Shown: positions 21,590-35,100 of the stretch, one piece after another
Layout: each line of letters starts with the position of its first letter
How positions within the stretch are numbered: position 1 is the first letter of the stretch
NCBI GenBank assembly: GCA_025267735.1
Contig: CM046304.1
Span: 1 to 64,000, forward strand
Source: Mactra quadrangularis
Lineage: Eukaryota; Mollusca; Bivalvia; Venerida; Mactridae
DNA length: 64,000 nucleotides
Reading direction: 5' to 3'
The notes under the pieces: generated by a model
What the model saw: only the letters and a program-made list of their open reading frames with translations
Told to the model about the DNA's origin: nothing
Database searches by the model: none
Translations under genes and position numbers: made by a program

Positions 21590-22040
21590 AAGGCGGGCGG
21601 GTGTTTTTTTTTGGGGGGGGGGCTGATGTCATTAACAATTGCATAAGTTTTTTCTTTACCATATATTTCTGTCATTTATTGTCAGATCTTTATGAAACTT
21701 CATACTATGATAACATTCATGTAATGAACAGAATTAGAAAGTAACCACAACTCTACCTGGCTTTATGGGTGAAAGTTTTCAGTATTAATACTGATTTTGG
21801 TATTTTGAGAATAAAATATTTTATTCAATTTATATGAAATCTGTCTATTTCAGTATTTGGAAAGTAGATTTTTCAGTATTTTCATAAATCTTAACTTTCA
21901 TGCATGTGGCTTTATTATGGATTATTTCCCTTCGTAATTTTTGTGTTGAAGGTTTTAATATGTTAGGTATCTGTGTCATTTATGGTCAGATCTTGGTGAA
22001 AACCTGGCTTTAATGTGGTTTCCACATTACATTTCTTGTT
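21590..22040 (+). mobile_element. Family A element interrupted by a MITE
   Basis: The sense copy is split by a 140-bp insertion (21767-21906) flanked by TGGCTTTAT duplications at 21758-21766 and 21907-21915. Uninterrupted copies have a single TGGCTTTATTATGG here. Confidence 0.85.
21767..21906. mobile_element. 140-bp MITE nested in family A, 9-bp target duplication
   Basis: The ends share TGAAAGTT / AACTTTCA. A related copy lies at about 43548-43690 (TTAAAGTTTTCAG ... TTTTCAACTTCCATC). Confidence 0.75.
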
Positions 22041-23020
22041 TCTCAAAATTGCATATGTCATTGAACTGTTGAATAGCACTGTGCATGCATGTCATGTACT
22101 TATATTGAGTTACATGAGTGATTTTACCTTGATGTCAATGTTCAATATTTATGTCAGTTTTCTTGTTCATGAATGAATTGATTTACCATGAAATAAATAG
22201 TAATAATTATGATATTGTTGTTGTTATGCATAAAGCCTTATACTGTAAAAGAATGATTCAATAAATCAAAATTTCCTCCATTAGTTAGATAATATGGAGA
22301 AGTTTCGGGCCTTGTGGAAGGGTAGGTGAGTACTGCCAGAGACATAGTGTATCTAATTCCCTGGTACTGCTTATAGACAAGGGTCCAGAAAAGCTAGGTT
22401 AGGTGTGCTGGATGCCGTGAAATGACCTAAATTGTCTATATTCTAATATTGTTGTGCTAATTTGCTAGATGAGATGAAGATTTAGTCAATCTGGAGGTCT
22501 CACAGTACCTGACTTAATCAGACTCTCTTACACTCCTTACACTTCTATCTACTTACCATATATTTTCTAATAAACACCCATGGGGTGTTACATTTTATAA
22601 ATAGGGATGGTTTTTAATAGTATTAGAAACTGGTGAAATTACAACTTGAAATATGAAAGTAGTAAATTGTTCCTTTTTTAAATTAATAAATGGCTTAAAC
22701 AAGTTCAGTTATGGAAGCCAGTATTTAGGATTTCACTCCTCTTGTTTTGCTCTGTTCCCACAATTTTCTAATATCCAAGGTTGGGGCTAAACTAAAATTT
22801 CTTATTAAATTCATGCAATGATAAGAATATCGAAATTTTTGAAATTATTTTAATAAGTTAATAAGATTAAAGTAATTGAAATTAATTATTTCTGAATAGT
22901 TAAGATACATTGTGTAAGTATGGTATAGGTTTTTGGTTCATTTGAGTGGTTGTGATATCATCTCAAGCGTTGAGAAATAAACACCCCTCACCGGAAATGA
23001 GCTGGAGATAAATAGTAAAC

Positions 23021-23134
23021 ATGGCTGCTGTCACAGCAGTGTTAGTTAGTTTAAATCTATTTTTCTCTAACTTTCAACTTTCTGATGCATCTACTCACTG
23101 GGTGGTTATGGAAGATGGCAAAGTCCAAGCTCAG
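23021..23134 (+). CDS. TTC17: TTC17 exon 1: signal peptide
   Basis: ATG 23021 follows GTAAAC (A at -3). The first roughly 24 residues are hydrophobic (AVTAVLVSLNLFF) and end near SDAS, like a cleavable signal peptide. THWVVMEDGKVQAQ follows and matches the conserved mature N-terminus of TTC17. Phase 0, donor GTAACA. Confidence 0.9.
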
Positions 23135-26100
23135 GTAACAAACTGTCACATTTGCTTATTTTATAGCTAAGTGGTAATAAACTGAAATAAAATTGGCGTT
23201 CTTAATAAAGTGGATGGGGGGGGGGTTGAATTATTGATTTTAATTCATTACAGTGTGTCTGTATTATTTGTTTTGGTTTCTATGGGGGAAAATGTTACGT
23301 TTTTCTTAGATTATGTTAATTCGTTCACTACAAAAGCTTTGTAGTGGAATTAAGTTTCTACAAGAAAACAATTTTTGTATGAAATGAACTGAAAACAGAA
23401 AATACTGAAATTAGAATTATTTTTGGTGATGCATATCAGACATTGGGAAAAGTGTTTGACATTACAGGACCTTCGGTCCAGTGATCTTGGAAGAATCACG
23501 ATCAAATCAACTTGACCAGAAGAAATCATCAAAATGTCAATACTTATCATTACTGTTTTCTGGTTGCTAATCACTAAATCCGTCTTTATTATAATTTTCA
23601 ATAGAAGACGAACATCAAAATTAGTTCAATACATACCAATAAATAAGATAAATTGGCCAATAGTTGTCCTAATTTTAATTTTAAGAATTGAAATTTTACT
23701 GGACATTTGGACTGGCTACAACATACTTTTTCCTGGACCGAGTGGAATTTCACTGGTCAGATATGCACTTTTAAGGCTAGTGCTAGAAAAAAGTCAAGGC
23801 TATGATTGTGACCACTCATTGCCTAATTTTATGTCTTTACAGATAGACTCGATGATTGTGATCTCTTATTGTGGGTTTTTTTTGTATCTTTACAGATGGA
23901 CTCGGTGTTTAACATGAAGAGACCTTATGATCTTGTGGCGTTTATGAAACAGGAGGAAAGAGCTTCTATGCTAGATAAATTAAAACAAGAACTTTTATCA
24001 AGAAAAGTTGAAATTGACAGTTCTGAGGACAGAGACACAGGTAATATTAGTTTTCACAGTTTTCAAATTCATCTTTTACTTACAAGACATTGACTTAGCA
24101 GTGATATGAATTTAACTCGTCCAGTTGCCCTAGTGAACTACTACCTGGATGAGTGAAAATAACATTTGAATGCATTAAGAATACTTCCCTGCCTTAAACC
24201 TAAGCTATTCTGTAGCGGAGGTATAATACGGCACTTGTACTCCCTTGCCTTCAAGCTAGCTTTTATGGCGACCTGGTAGAGTGTCCGCTTACGACTTCAG
24301 AGGTTGTGGGTTCAAATCTTAGTTCAGACCATGGATTTTTATTGGGTTACATTTGGTGCCCAAGGTAAATAACCTACTAGGAATTGTGTGATTGCTTCCT
24401 TAGATAGTCCCACAGACATTCAAGCTTCAAGAATTCGAGGATGAATTCTGTTAAGGAGAGGGTGTATGTAGCAGAGGTATAATGCGACACTTGCACTCCC
24501 TTGCCTTCAAGCTAGGTGTTACAGGGACGTGGTAGAGTGTCCGCTAACAATATAAGAGGTCGTGGGTTCAAATCTCTGTTTGGACCATGGATTTTTATTG
24601 GGTTACAATTCCATCTGTAAAATGTCACAGCTGTTTGAAATCAGTTAATCTAGTTGAAATTTGAAGGTGAGTTGTGTATAATCTTTGTGGTTAAGTTCAA
24701 CATAGACTCCTAACTTCAAAATCTAGGCCCCTTAAATCTACGTGTCAGGGGTCCAAATGGCCCTCGCTGAAAATGGGGAATCTAAATCCCTGCAGAGTAA
24801 TGTTGCTTCCTTGTAAAAACAACCTTGTCAAAATTTATAGTGATGATAACTGTTAAATATAGTTCAAGTTATTGCCTAAGGGCTAAACTATTCATGTACA
24901 ACCTGTGGCATGTAGGATGGCATATATTTTGTGTTTGGTCACTGTTGTTAGATGATAACATTATAAAGACCTGCCTGGCCTGATCAGTTGGTATTGCACA
25001 AGTCTACTGATCGAGGGGTCGTGGGTTCAATTCCTGGGCGGGCAAACTTTCGTGAAGCTTGTTCATGAAATTATTTCTACGGCCATTCTCCTTCCTACCA
25101 ATGATTCTTAATCATGTAGGGCTGTTGTCAGTCACTGAAGAAAGTATGCATCTAGTAATTGGTTAACAGTTAAATCCAGAGATTTGGCCTTTTTAGGAAC
25201 AGTGAGTAGGTTGGCTGACCGAGGTTATATGACCTTTACAATTTGTTGGCATAGTGTTAAACCCAACAAAAACAAACAAAATAACATAACAAAGCAAGTC
25301 TTCTAATAAAAATTACTGATCTACTATCACATTGCAAAACGATGTCCTGTTTTTTATCAAGATCAAGTTTCATTTTGTTAAGGATATACTTACTGATTGA
25401 GTGGATCTTACCATCTTCTACAATTACTAGTTTCTATATATTTCTCAAGTCAATTAGTGTTTAACTTCCTGATATACAGGATGAAAAACTTAGCAAACTT
25501 AGATTATAGATAAAACAATGCAGGACTGTGCAATGTAATACAATGCAGTGCAGTGCAACACAATAAGATAGGATAAAATTCAGTGCAAAACAATGCAGTG
25601 GTATACTGAACAACACAACACAGTATAATACAGTTTAGTAAAATACAGTACAGTACAGTTTAGTATTACACAGTGCCGTGCCATGCAGTGCAATACTTAC
25701 ACAGTGCTGTGCCATGCAGTGCAATACTTACACAGTGCAATACAGTTTAGTAAAATACAGTGCAGTACAGTTTAGTATTACACAGTGCCGTGCCATGCAG
25801 TGCAATACTTACACAGTGCAATACTTACACAGTGCAATACTTACACAGTGCAATACTTACACAGTGCAATACTTACACAGTGCAATACTTACACAGTGCA
25901 ATACTTACACAGTGCAATACTTACACAGTGCAATACTTACACAGTGCAATACTTACACAGTGCAATACTTACACAGCGCAATACTTACACAGCGCAATAC
26001 TTACACAGTGCAGTACAACACAGTGCAATACTTACACAGTGCAGTACAACACAGTGCAATGTGACTGCTTTACAGCTCGACTACTTCACACATAGACAGG

Positions 26101-29100
26101 GTATTAAGCTGGCATGTGCATATCCCATTTTGGTGACAGTCCATTGATTTTTTTTGCAGAGTTATGACCCTTTGATGGAAAATCTTGTCTGCTCGTTTTC
26201 TCTGTACCTATTGTATGGATTTGATTCAAACTTCTTGACTAAGATCCATTGGGAGGTTTATCATCACATTCAGTGATAGTAGTAATTATTCTAAAGCAGA
26301 ATAGCAGGGTGCTGCTCCCTGCCCTTTTTCTCTCCTCCCTGTCTTTTTTGGCCTCTTTCTATGCAGTATTAGTTCATTTAAGAAATTTACGCTCAGATAT
26401 GCCCTGCCTCTTTTTTCTGCCTCCCTGCCCTTTTCTGAGTTCTGGAATAATCACTATGGATAGGTCTAGTTTTATCCATGACAACAAATTTGGATTATGA
26501 AAATTAACCAAGATAGCACCCCAGGACTACAGAAAAGCAGACTGTCAACCATTCGTTTATGTACTGTATTTTGTCCATCTTTCCTATAAAAGCATACTTA
26601 AACATTTTCCTGTAAGAGAGAGATTCACATTAGTGATAATTATTCTGATTATAATTGTTATAATGTTATTAATTGAGGAAGTTTTTAATTTATCATGTTG
26701 ATACATCAGTTAGAATACTTATACATGTACATGTATCCTTGGTAAATATTTTCCTGCTTTGTATTATTTACAGAAATGTAGTTTTAAAACGTACATGAAG
26801 ATAGATCCTACATAAATTATATACATTATATTTAGGGCTGTCACAATACACCAGAAGCGTATCACGATATACTGCAATACGCTGGCATCATATTGGAATA
26901 CATACCACAATATATTGTGGGCTTTTAGATTCGTTGTGCCTCCGCTGTATTTTACACAAACATTGCAAATCATACATGCAGCTACTGATAGAATCTAGCC
27001 TCTTTAATTATATATGGTCATTTAGGACTGTGAGGCGCCCCCCAATCGGTTAAATGCTTGTAACTTAAGGGTAGATGGAATGAACAATGGAAAAACTGAC
27101 GTTTCACTACTTTTATTTTGCGAAAGGAAAAATTTTCCAATGAAATAAAAAATATAGCCAAATACCAGTATGTTAAAATCATACTGCAGTATGTATTGCT
27201 GCAGCTGCGTATTACAAAATACCGGTATATCGTGACAGCCCTAATTATATTGTACTCAAGAACAAACAAGCCAATGACTGGAGGGGCTGGGGACAATAGT
27301 ATGTTAGAATCTAAGAATTCACTTACTTCTGTCTACAATCTGATTAAAACCTGATCTAAAATTTTACACTCGCATACTCACTAATTTAGATCTGGCCTTT
27401 TCCAAACGAAGGTCACAATCAGGTGACCTTTTCTCATCATAATATTCATGACGAAATTGTTATGATACGTAACTTGTTTACATCACCTACGTCACGCAAT
27501 TTGAAATGAGCCGCCCAATCGCAGACTGTGAATAATACTGCTGTTAAATTAGCATGCAAACCTTGGTCTAAAAATAGAAATTACGAAATCAAAATGTGTT
27601 TAATGGTGTTTTCGCCTAGATGAAAGCTACGCATTGATTGGTCGACACAAAGTTCATCTCGACGTGACCTTCCACAGAGAAAGTAGAGATCCTGTACGAC
27701 AACGCTCTACAGGATATCTGTTTACGGAGAGTGTATTGTCTATATCTAATGTTGGTAATATTGTTATATATTTTAGGTTTAGAAGAAAAGTTTTATAAAA
27801 CAGATAGAGATTGTCTGGCTGCTGGTAAACAATTACCTGATCTTGATCTGTATATCAGTACTGTGTTACCTTTAGAAAATAAAGGTATTAGGTGAGTATA
27901 TACTTGTAACTTATCCTTGTTTTTTTGGGGGGGTTCGTTTTGGGCTGGGATTAACAGTCTGGTGCATTCAAGTCTATTGAATGAGGGGTCGTGGGTTTGA
28001 TTCCTGGTGGGGCATAAAGCACTCGTGATTTAATCATATGCGCATCAAAGCTCGTGCCTATGTTTTAATAATCAGTTAAACATAGACAACTGTAAGTTAT
28101 TTCTTAATTTTCACTCGTGGCTACACCACTCATAAATATATATTGCATCCTTAGCTCACTTGTAAAATAAAAATCGATCTTACACCAAAAATAAACAAAT
28201 ATCGGATAATCCTCTATGTCTTAATCTTATTCTGTTTTTTTCAGACCAGCTGATCATCTCCGACCATTTGTACCTGGCTCGTTTATGATGCAGCCAGATT
28301 GTACACAGTATATAGATCTACCGTATAGTCCCTTTGCCTTTGAACATTTGGATGGTATGAGAGATAGACATCAATTACCTGGTAGTCCTGAGCTAGGATT
28401 AAAAAATGCTATAACATATAAAGATAATGTGGATGAGTATGGTCATAGGGTGTACGAAGCTTTACAAAAGGTATGTACTGAAGTGGTGATAATAATGAGT
28501 TACCAGCTATTGATCAGTTCCTATACAGTGGAACCTGTGCTAATGACCTCTGATCAGAGCGACCACCTGCCAACAAAGACCACTATAAATTCCCCTGATC
28601 AAATTTACTCTAATATGGCACTGTCCTCTAGCCACCATCTGTCCTCAACAACCAACGACCATCAATTTTGGTCCTGTCGAACGTAAAAACCTGACTGCAA
28701 CAACCACACAAATTTTAATATAGTATAAATTTCCGCTTAAATTTATTTAATTGAACATTGATTTACAGCAACAACTAGGTCGTAACTGAGCAGTCTTTGT
28801 AGACTGGTTCCACTGTATTCCTAAATTTCCTTTGTGTTGAGTTTTCACTCATATATTTTCAAATGTATTCTATATTAATACTATAATTTGCCAATCATTC
28901 CTGTCAAATCTTACCATGTTTAGTTTATTTTGATTGTTTTTTTATTCATGTATTACAATGGATTATATTGTCTAAAGGTTCTTCCTACAGCCATTCTTCC
29001 TCCCAACACTGATTCTTAATCATGTAGGGCAGTTGTTAGTCACTGACAGTTCTAGTATGTGCCTAGTAGTTGATTAATTGCTAAATCCAGAGATTTAGCC

Positions 29101-32100
29101 TTTCATTGATTGGTGATGAGGTAGACTGACCGTCGTAATATGACCTATATAATGTGTTGTTACAGAGTTAAACCCAACCAACACATTATAACCTTTCTGT
29201 GTTTATGTGCAGTAAAAAACAAACAAACAAAAACCCAACCAATAAAAAAAATATTTACTGTGTTTACATAACCCGGGTCGATAGCGATGTTGGTAGCGCG
29301 CCGGGATTCGGAATCTTGTGTCCCAAAGGGGGTAGGGGTTTGAATCCCACCCGGGGAGGTTATACCCATCTATGAAAATTTGACAATAATGTCAATTTTC
29401 CTCCATTGGTTAGATAATATGGAGAAGTTTCTGGCCTTGTGGAAGGGTAGGTGAATACTGGTTATAGACGAGGGTCCAGGAAAGCTAGGTTACGTGCACT
29501 GGACGTTGTAAATGACCTAAATTGTGTAGACACGGCGTTAAATCGAATAATAAAAAAACAACCTATGACTTGACATATTATATTTATATTTTAGAATCAT
29601 ACATCCTGGGTACTCTACAATATGGCAGCATTTTATTGGAGAATTAAAGGCGATCCATTAAATGTGATAGAATGTGTAAGAAGAGCTTTACATTTTTCAC
29701 CAAGGTAAATATCATTTATTTTATTGTTGGGTCCAGGTATTGTTGCAGGGCTGTATATTGAGTTTTTCTCAGTTTTGAGTATTCACTTATTGTAGGAGCA
29801 GTGGTCCAGTGGTAGGACACTCCCTTTGGGATAGAGAGGTCTTGGGCTTGAACCCCACTAGAGGCACTGCTAATTTTATTTGAGCAATATATTTACCTAC
29901 AGTTGTTCCACTCCATGTAGATGTAAATGGGTAGTGTGAGGAAGCACCTGCCTTGAGGTGATTTCAATGATCAGGGGTTATGGTACAAAATTTGTAAAGC
30001 CTGCTGACCATGTTTATGGAAGCAGGCTTAAAACTGCACTTCAGTTTTAAAAAAATCAGTTTTGGACCATTATTACCATAAATATAGCTTGTTGAGATGT
30101 AGCATTTTTGTTATCATGTAAATTGTCAATTTCTAATTTGTCTCGTGTAGCAGAGCTTTATGCATGCAAGTGTAGTACATGCTTAACCCTTTCAATGCTG
30201 GAGCCAAGTATGAAACGCCTTTGCCACCAGCAAAGAGCCTGGTCTGCCGACTTAACGCGTGCCGACTGACCAGGCTCTTTGCTGTTGGCTGCTCATTATC
30301 CAAGTGCTTATTTCTAACACTGTAAATTGTGTAATTTTACTGTAAGTCAGTATATATTTTACAGAAAGAAGAGTGATGTTGCATTGATAAGCCTGGCTAA
30401 TGTCTTACATAGAGCTCAGAAATCTAATGAAGCTGCTATTGTTGTCCATACAGCTATAGATGTATCCAGAGAATTAAATGTCAACCATTTTACACTGGGA
30501 AATATATACGCTGTAAGTACATTGTATATGTAAGGCTTTGACAGGAGCAGTGGCTTTATATTGTCTTGGCTGTATAATTTGTCAATGTTTTGATGGGGAT
30601 TTCTGGGCTGTTTCCCTCTTTTATATCTGGGAGCCAGCTAGCTCAGTTGTCAGCACGCAAGTCTACTGATCGAGGGGTCATGAGTTCGATTCCCGGGCGG
30701 GGCATGGAGCTTGGTCATGAAATTATTTCTACAGCCATTCTCCTTACAATGATTCCTAATTATGTAGGGCAGTTGTCAGTCACTGACTAAAGTATGCGCT
30801 TAGTAGTTGGTTAACAGCTAAATCCAGAGATTAAGCCTTTCCTGGGGCAGTGAGTAGGTTGACTGATCGCCTTTATATGACTTATACAATGTGTTGCTAC
30901 AGGGTTTAACACAACAAAAACAAACAAACCATTTACAGGCCCCTCCCGTTCAAAAATTTCCTTACTCTCATACAGCTTTACCCAAATTTTGAGTTTACCT
31001 TGAACTTTCTTTCTCCTATTTATGTCTAGAAATTATTTATTGCTGGCTCAGTGCAAAACAGTAGTAACTTAATTTATAAAAGAGCGAGTTATGACCGTTT
31101 ACGCACTAAGTCCGGGATATGTTGTAAATAACTTATGTTTCAATGAGGAAATGGTAAATAAAAGAGGGAGAAAACTAATTACATTAGGAAGTCGTTATAA
31201 AATATTGCAGTAAAATTTTGTGTAATTTACTGTATATCAGAGAGGTGGTTTAAATTTGTGGTATTTACAGTACTTTGGGGTTAAATTTATGTTCATGGTA
31301 ATTACAATCCTTGGGGTTAGTTAATGTTTGTGGTAATTATAATACTTTGGGTTAATTACCCATGCATGAAACATTAGGCTATGACTGAGGTGTACACAGC
31401 ATGGTTGATTTAGGTACTTGTAAAGCCTTAGGCTTTGCTGTAGCTCGAGGCTTTCAATATGTTTTATGGTCATTTTAATGTTCATGAAATATTAACTTAT
31501 GATAATTTTATATTGAAATAGGTTGATTTTATTCAAACCAATCTTACTTAATGCTACTTTCTAGACACCATGCCTTAAGGTTACATACCATTAAATAAAA
31601 TCCTTCTTTGCTGTATATAAAAAGTCTTATTTTCAATGTCAAATTACAGTATGACCCAGGGGTGTTAGATACCCCAAACCATATATAGGCTGAAAGATCT
31701 ACCTATTCCCCTCAAAATGATCAGTATTAGAAAAAAAGTTACATTACTTATAAGAAAATATTCGATTGGAAGTTCCTACCATGAAAACATCCATGTACTC
31801 ATTCTTCACAAGCCTTACAGAGTTACCTTCCCTTTTAACCACTCTGCGAGCAAACATAGTAGCTTTTATGCTATTTTTGTTGTCTCAGCTAAAATTAAAA
31901 TGATAACCAAAAAGTAATGCAATGCTACAAAGCATTTCATAATAAACAGTTATCAAATTTTGATTAAAGCTATTCAGTTGACCTTCAATCTGAAAATGTC
32001 TCCAAACTTTTGGTGGGTACTGTATGTTTGCTAACCCCTTCTTCCAATATATTTCCAGGTTCTTGGTGAATACAACAAGTCTGTGATATGTTTTGAGAAT

Positions 32101-35100
32101 ACATTAAAATTACAACCTGATTTTGAGGCGGCTGCAAAACGTAAACATGCTGTTATATGTCACGCTAAATTAGAAATGGCCTTGGAAGCACAACACAGGT
32201 ATGGGGTTATTGGTTATTAGCTGGATTTTTCAACATTTTTCTGGTGTCTTAAACAATTGCATTGAAGTTTTCAATTTAGCCTATATTTCTGCCATTTATT
32301 GTCAGATCTTTCTGAAACTTCATACAATGATAACATACAATGTGATGAACAGAATTAGATAATAACTGCAACTCTAGTGGGACTTGTGGCCAAATAACAA
32401 ATTTATTTGAATATTTAATTATCAATTTGACAATATTGTCGATTTTTCTCAATTTTTTATTAATTAGTTTAAGTTAAATAGAGAAGTTTTCCGGCCTTGT
32501 GGAAGGTAAAGGAAAGTTAGAAAGCTATGTTAGTTTTGCTAGTCTCTGTAAAATGGCAATAATTTGTGTTAATATTGCATTCAATCTTCGTAAACAGATA
32601 TTCTGTAGAGCATTGTTGTACAGGATCTCTAAGGTTCCCATGTAGGGTCCCATCGAGATGACCTTTATGTCGACCAATCAATGCGTAGCTTTCATCTAGA
32701 CAAAACACCATTAATATCATTTTGATTTCGTAATTTCTTTATTTAGACCAAGGTTTGTGAGCTAATTTAACAGTGGTATTATTCACAGTCTGTGATTGGA
32801 CGGCTCATTTCAAATTGCATGACATAGACCATGTAAACAAGTTACTAAACATAACGATTTTATCATGGATATTATAATGAGAAATGGTCACCTGAACATG
32901 ACCCTCGTAAAGAAACAGCTAGATCTAAATTAGCAAGTAGGCAGGTGGTAAATTCTAGATTGGGTTAATCAGATTGCATTACATTGAACCCAATCTAAAA
33001 GCTATTAAACTCAATAAGTGTATGTTATCTTTTTTTTATCACAGGTCTTTGCAGAGAACTTTAAATGATTTAAAAGACTACCAACGTAAACATGACTACT
33101 GGCAGCAACAAAGTGATAAATTACTGGCTGAACAAGTACCTCTAGACGTAAAACTAGCTCAACATGCATCGTACGAAGAACTGAAAATAAAAGAGCTCTC
33201 CTCTGAAATAGGTACTTGAGATAAAGTAGTATTTATGTCACTGACTGTAGTTTGTGTCTGGATATTTTTCGTTTTTCTCATTTTTTGCATGATTCTTTTT
33301 ACTGTTGAGTCACTCTTTTACATATTGAAGTCATTGCCTTAAAATCCTTAGTCACTCTCCTGATTTATTATGTTTTCTTATGTCTACTAATAATCAATAG
33401 GGCTGCAACAATTTGATTCGATACATCGAAACTGGATTGCAAAGGTGCTGATTCAATTTTGATTTGGGACCCATGATTTTTGATTCGATACTGACCTTTA
33501 AATGTGTCAACATAAGTTGAAACGATAAAAGCAAAGGCACACCTAAAAGACAAAGTATGTTGACGGTGAGACTGTGTTTCACGCTGTTTCGTTTTTAAAG
33601 TTTACATTACGATTCTAAGGAATATGTCTTGGAAAATCTGTTCCAAATTTATGGTTTATGTAGTATTTGCCCCGAACTGTATTGCTAATTAAATAGGTGT
33701 GAGTGAAATTTACCTGTTCTGACATGCCCAAAGTTGCATATTTGGAGTAATAATATTAAAAATTGAATCGAATCGAAAAAATTGAATCTAAAGAAAAAAT
33801 ATCGAATCAACTGCGGTGAATCATTGCAGCTCTTATAACAAAATTTGTCATTAAAAATTTTCAAGAGAATTAGGCCAATTAATTATGTTGTGTTGTGGTA
33901 GACAAAAATTATCAACTAGATTGACTATACGAAACAAGTAATTTTGGCTAGTCAGAGTCAATTTTCACTTGTCCTGGAGTTTGGGGTAATGGGTGAAGGC
34001 AATGGCTGATCTTAGTGGTATTTTTTAGTACTGACTTTCTGTACATATAAAAAATTATCTGATCCTGCCTATCAGTCTATTATCATTAGGCCACAACAAG
34101 TTGATCATGTGTTCGAAACATTTTTCTGGAAAATAAAGGGCGGAGCAGGGAGGAAATTTTTTTTTTTAAATCGTAATTCAGTTGCTTTATATAACGGTTT
34201 GACCAAATTTCTATGAGCAAGAGAGGGAAAAAAATTTTTTTAGTAAAAACTGTCAAAATTAAGGTGCGAGTGAATCCATAGAACATATGATCAACTTGTT
34301 GTGGCCTTATGTTTAAAAGTTGTTTAATGTGTTAGGTAGAGCAGGTTTATAAAGTTGGAGTTTAATGAGATCTTATGTGAACAGAACAGAACTGAATGTG
34401 GATTCTTATTAAGGCAGCAATATTTTAAATTGGGCCAATATTAGGCATTTTCAGTGAACACGAGTGAAAATATAATATCCTTAGCTCACAAGTGAAAAAA
34501 ATCGATCTTACACCAAAATAAACAAATTTTCTGTTAATCATATGCTTTAAACTGGCATTATTAAATCATTAAAGTTTATTGCTCATTTTTGTTCATATTC
34601 TGCCTATACTCATACTTATTAATTTGATTTGAGACACTTAGTTTCTGCTTTTTGTTTGTTTTCCTCTTTGCTTTTACTGCAGTTGTAGTTTTGCTTTGAG
34701 TGCTTAATTTTATTTCTTGCTTGTACTTATAAATCAAGTTAAAACATGTTGACTTTAATTAATTTTTCTGCACCATATACTAAATGTACAAATTTTATGC
34801 TCCCCCTAGCTAGCTCAATGGGTACTGCACAAGTCAACTGATCGAGGGGTGATGGGTTCCTTTCATAAAGCTTGACCATGAAATAAATTCTATGCCCATT
34901 CTCTGTCCTACTGATTCAAGATCATAAAGGGCAGTTGTCAGTCACTGATGGAAGTATGCCTCTAGTAACTGGTTGACGGCTAAATCAGATTTAGCCTTTC
35001 TAGGACCAGTGAATAGGTTGACTTACTGCTATAATATGATTATACAATGTGTCGCTACGACATGTATAAATTCATCGTCGGCAACCACAATACTTTCTTC

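Larger units (their letters stand above)
19985..23020. other. PNKP 3' flank and TTC17 upstream region
   Basis: Holds family L (20062-20503), family K (20713-21285), family A (21590-22040) and a SINE tail (22275-22450). Candidate poly(A) signals AATAAA occur at 21570, 21810, 22192 and 22260, so the PNKP 3'-UTR end is not fixed. TTC17's promoter should lie in the last few hundred bases; I see no TATA box or CpG-dense stretch. Confidence 0.6.

Noticed and set aside
23534..23917. 127-residue hydrophobic frame before TTC17 exon 2
   Set aside because: Intronic, overlaps exon 2 in the wrong frame, and has no recognisable domain.
25516..26060. CRISPR-like array
   Set aside because: Units are contiguous with no unique spacers; this is an animal genome.
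25678..26147. Three overlapping open frames of 111-128 residues with a 16-residue repeat
   Set aside because: They arise from a 16-bp tandem array read in three frames; no splice context or homology.
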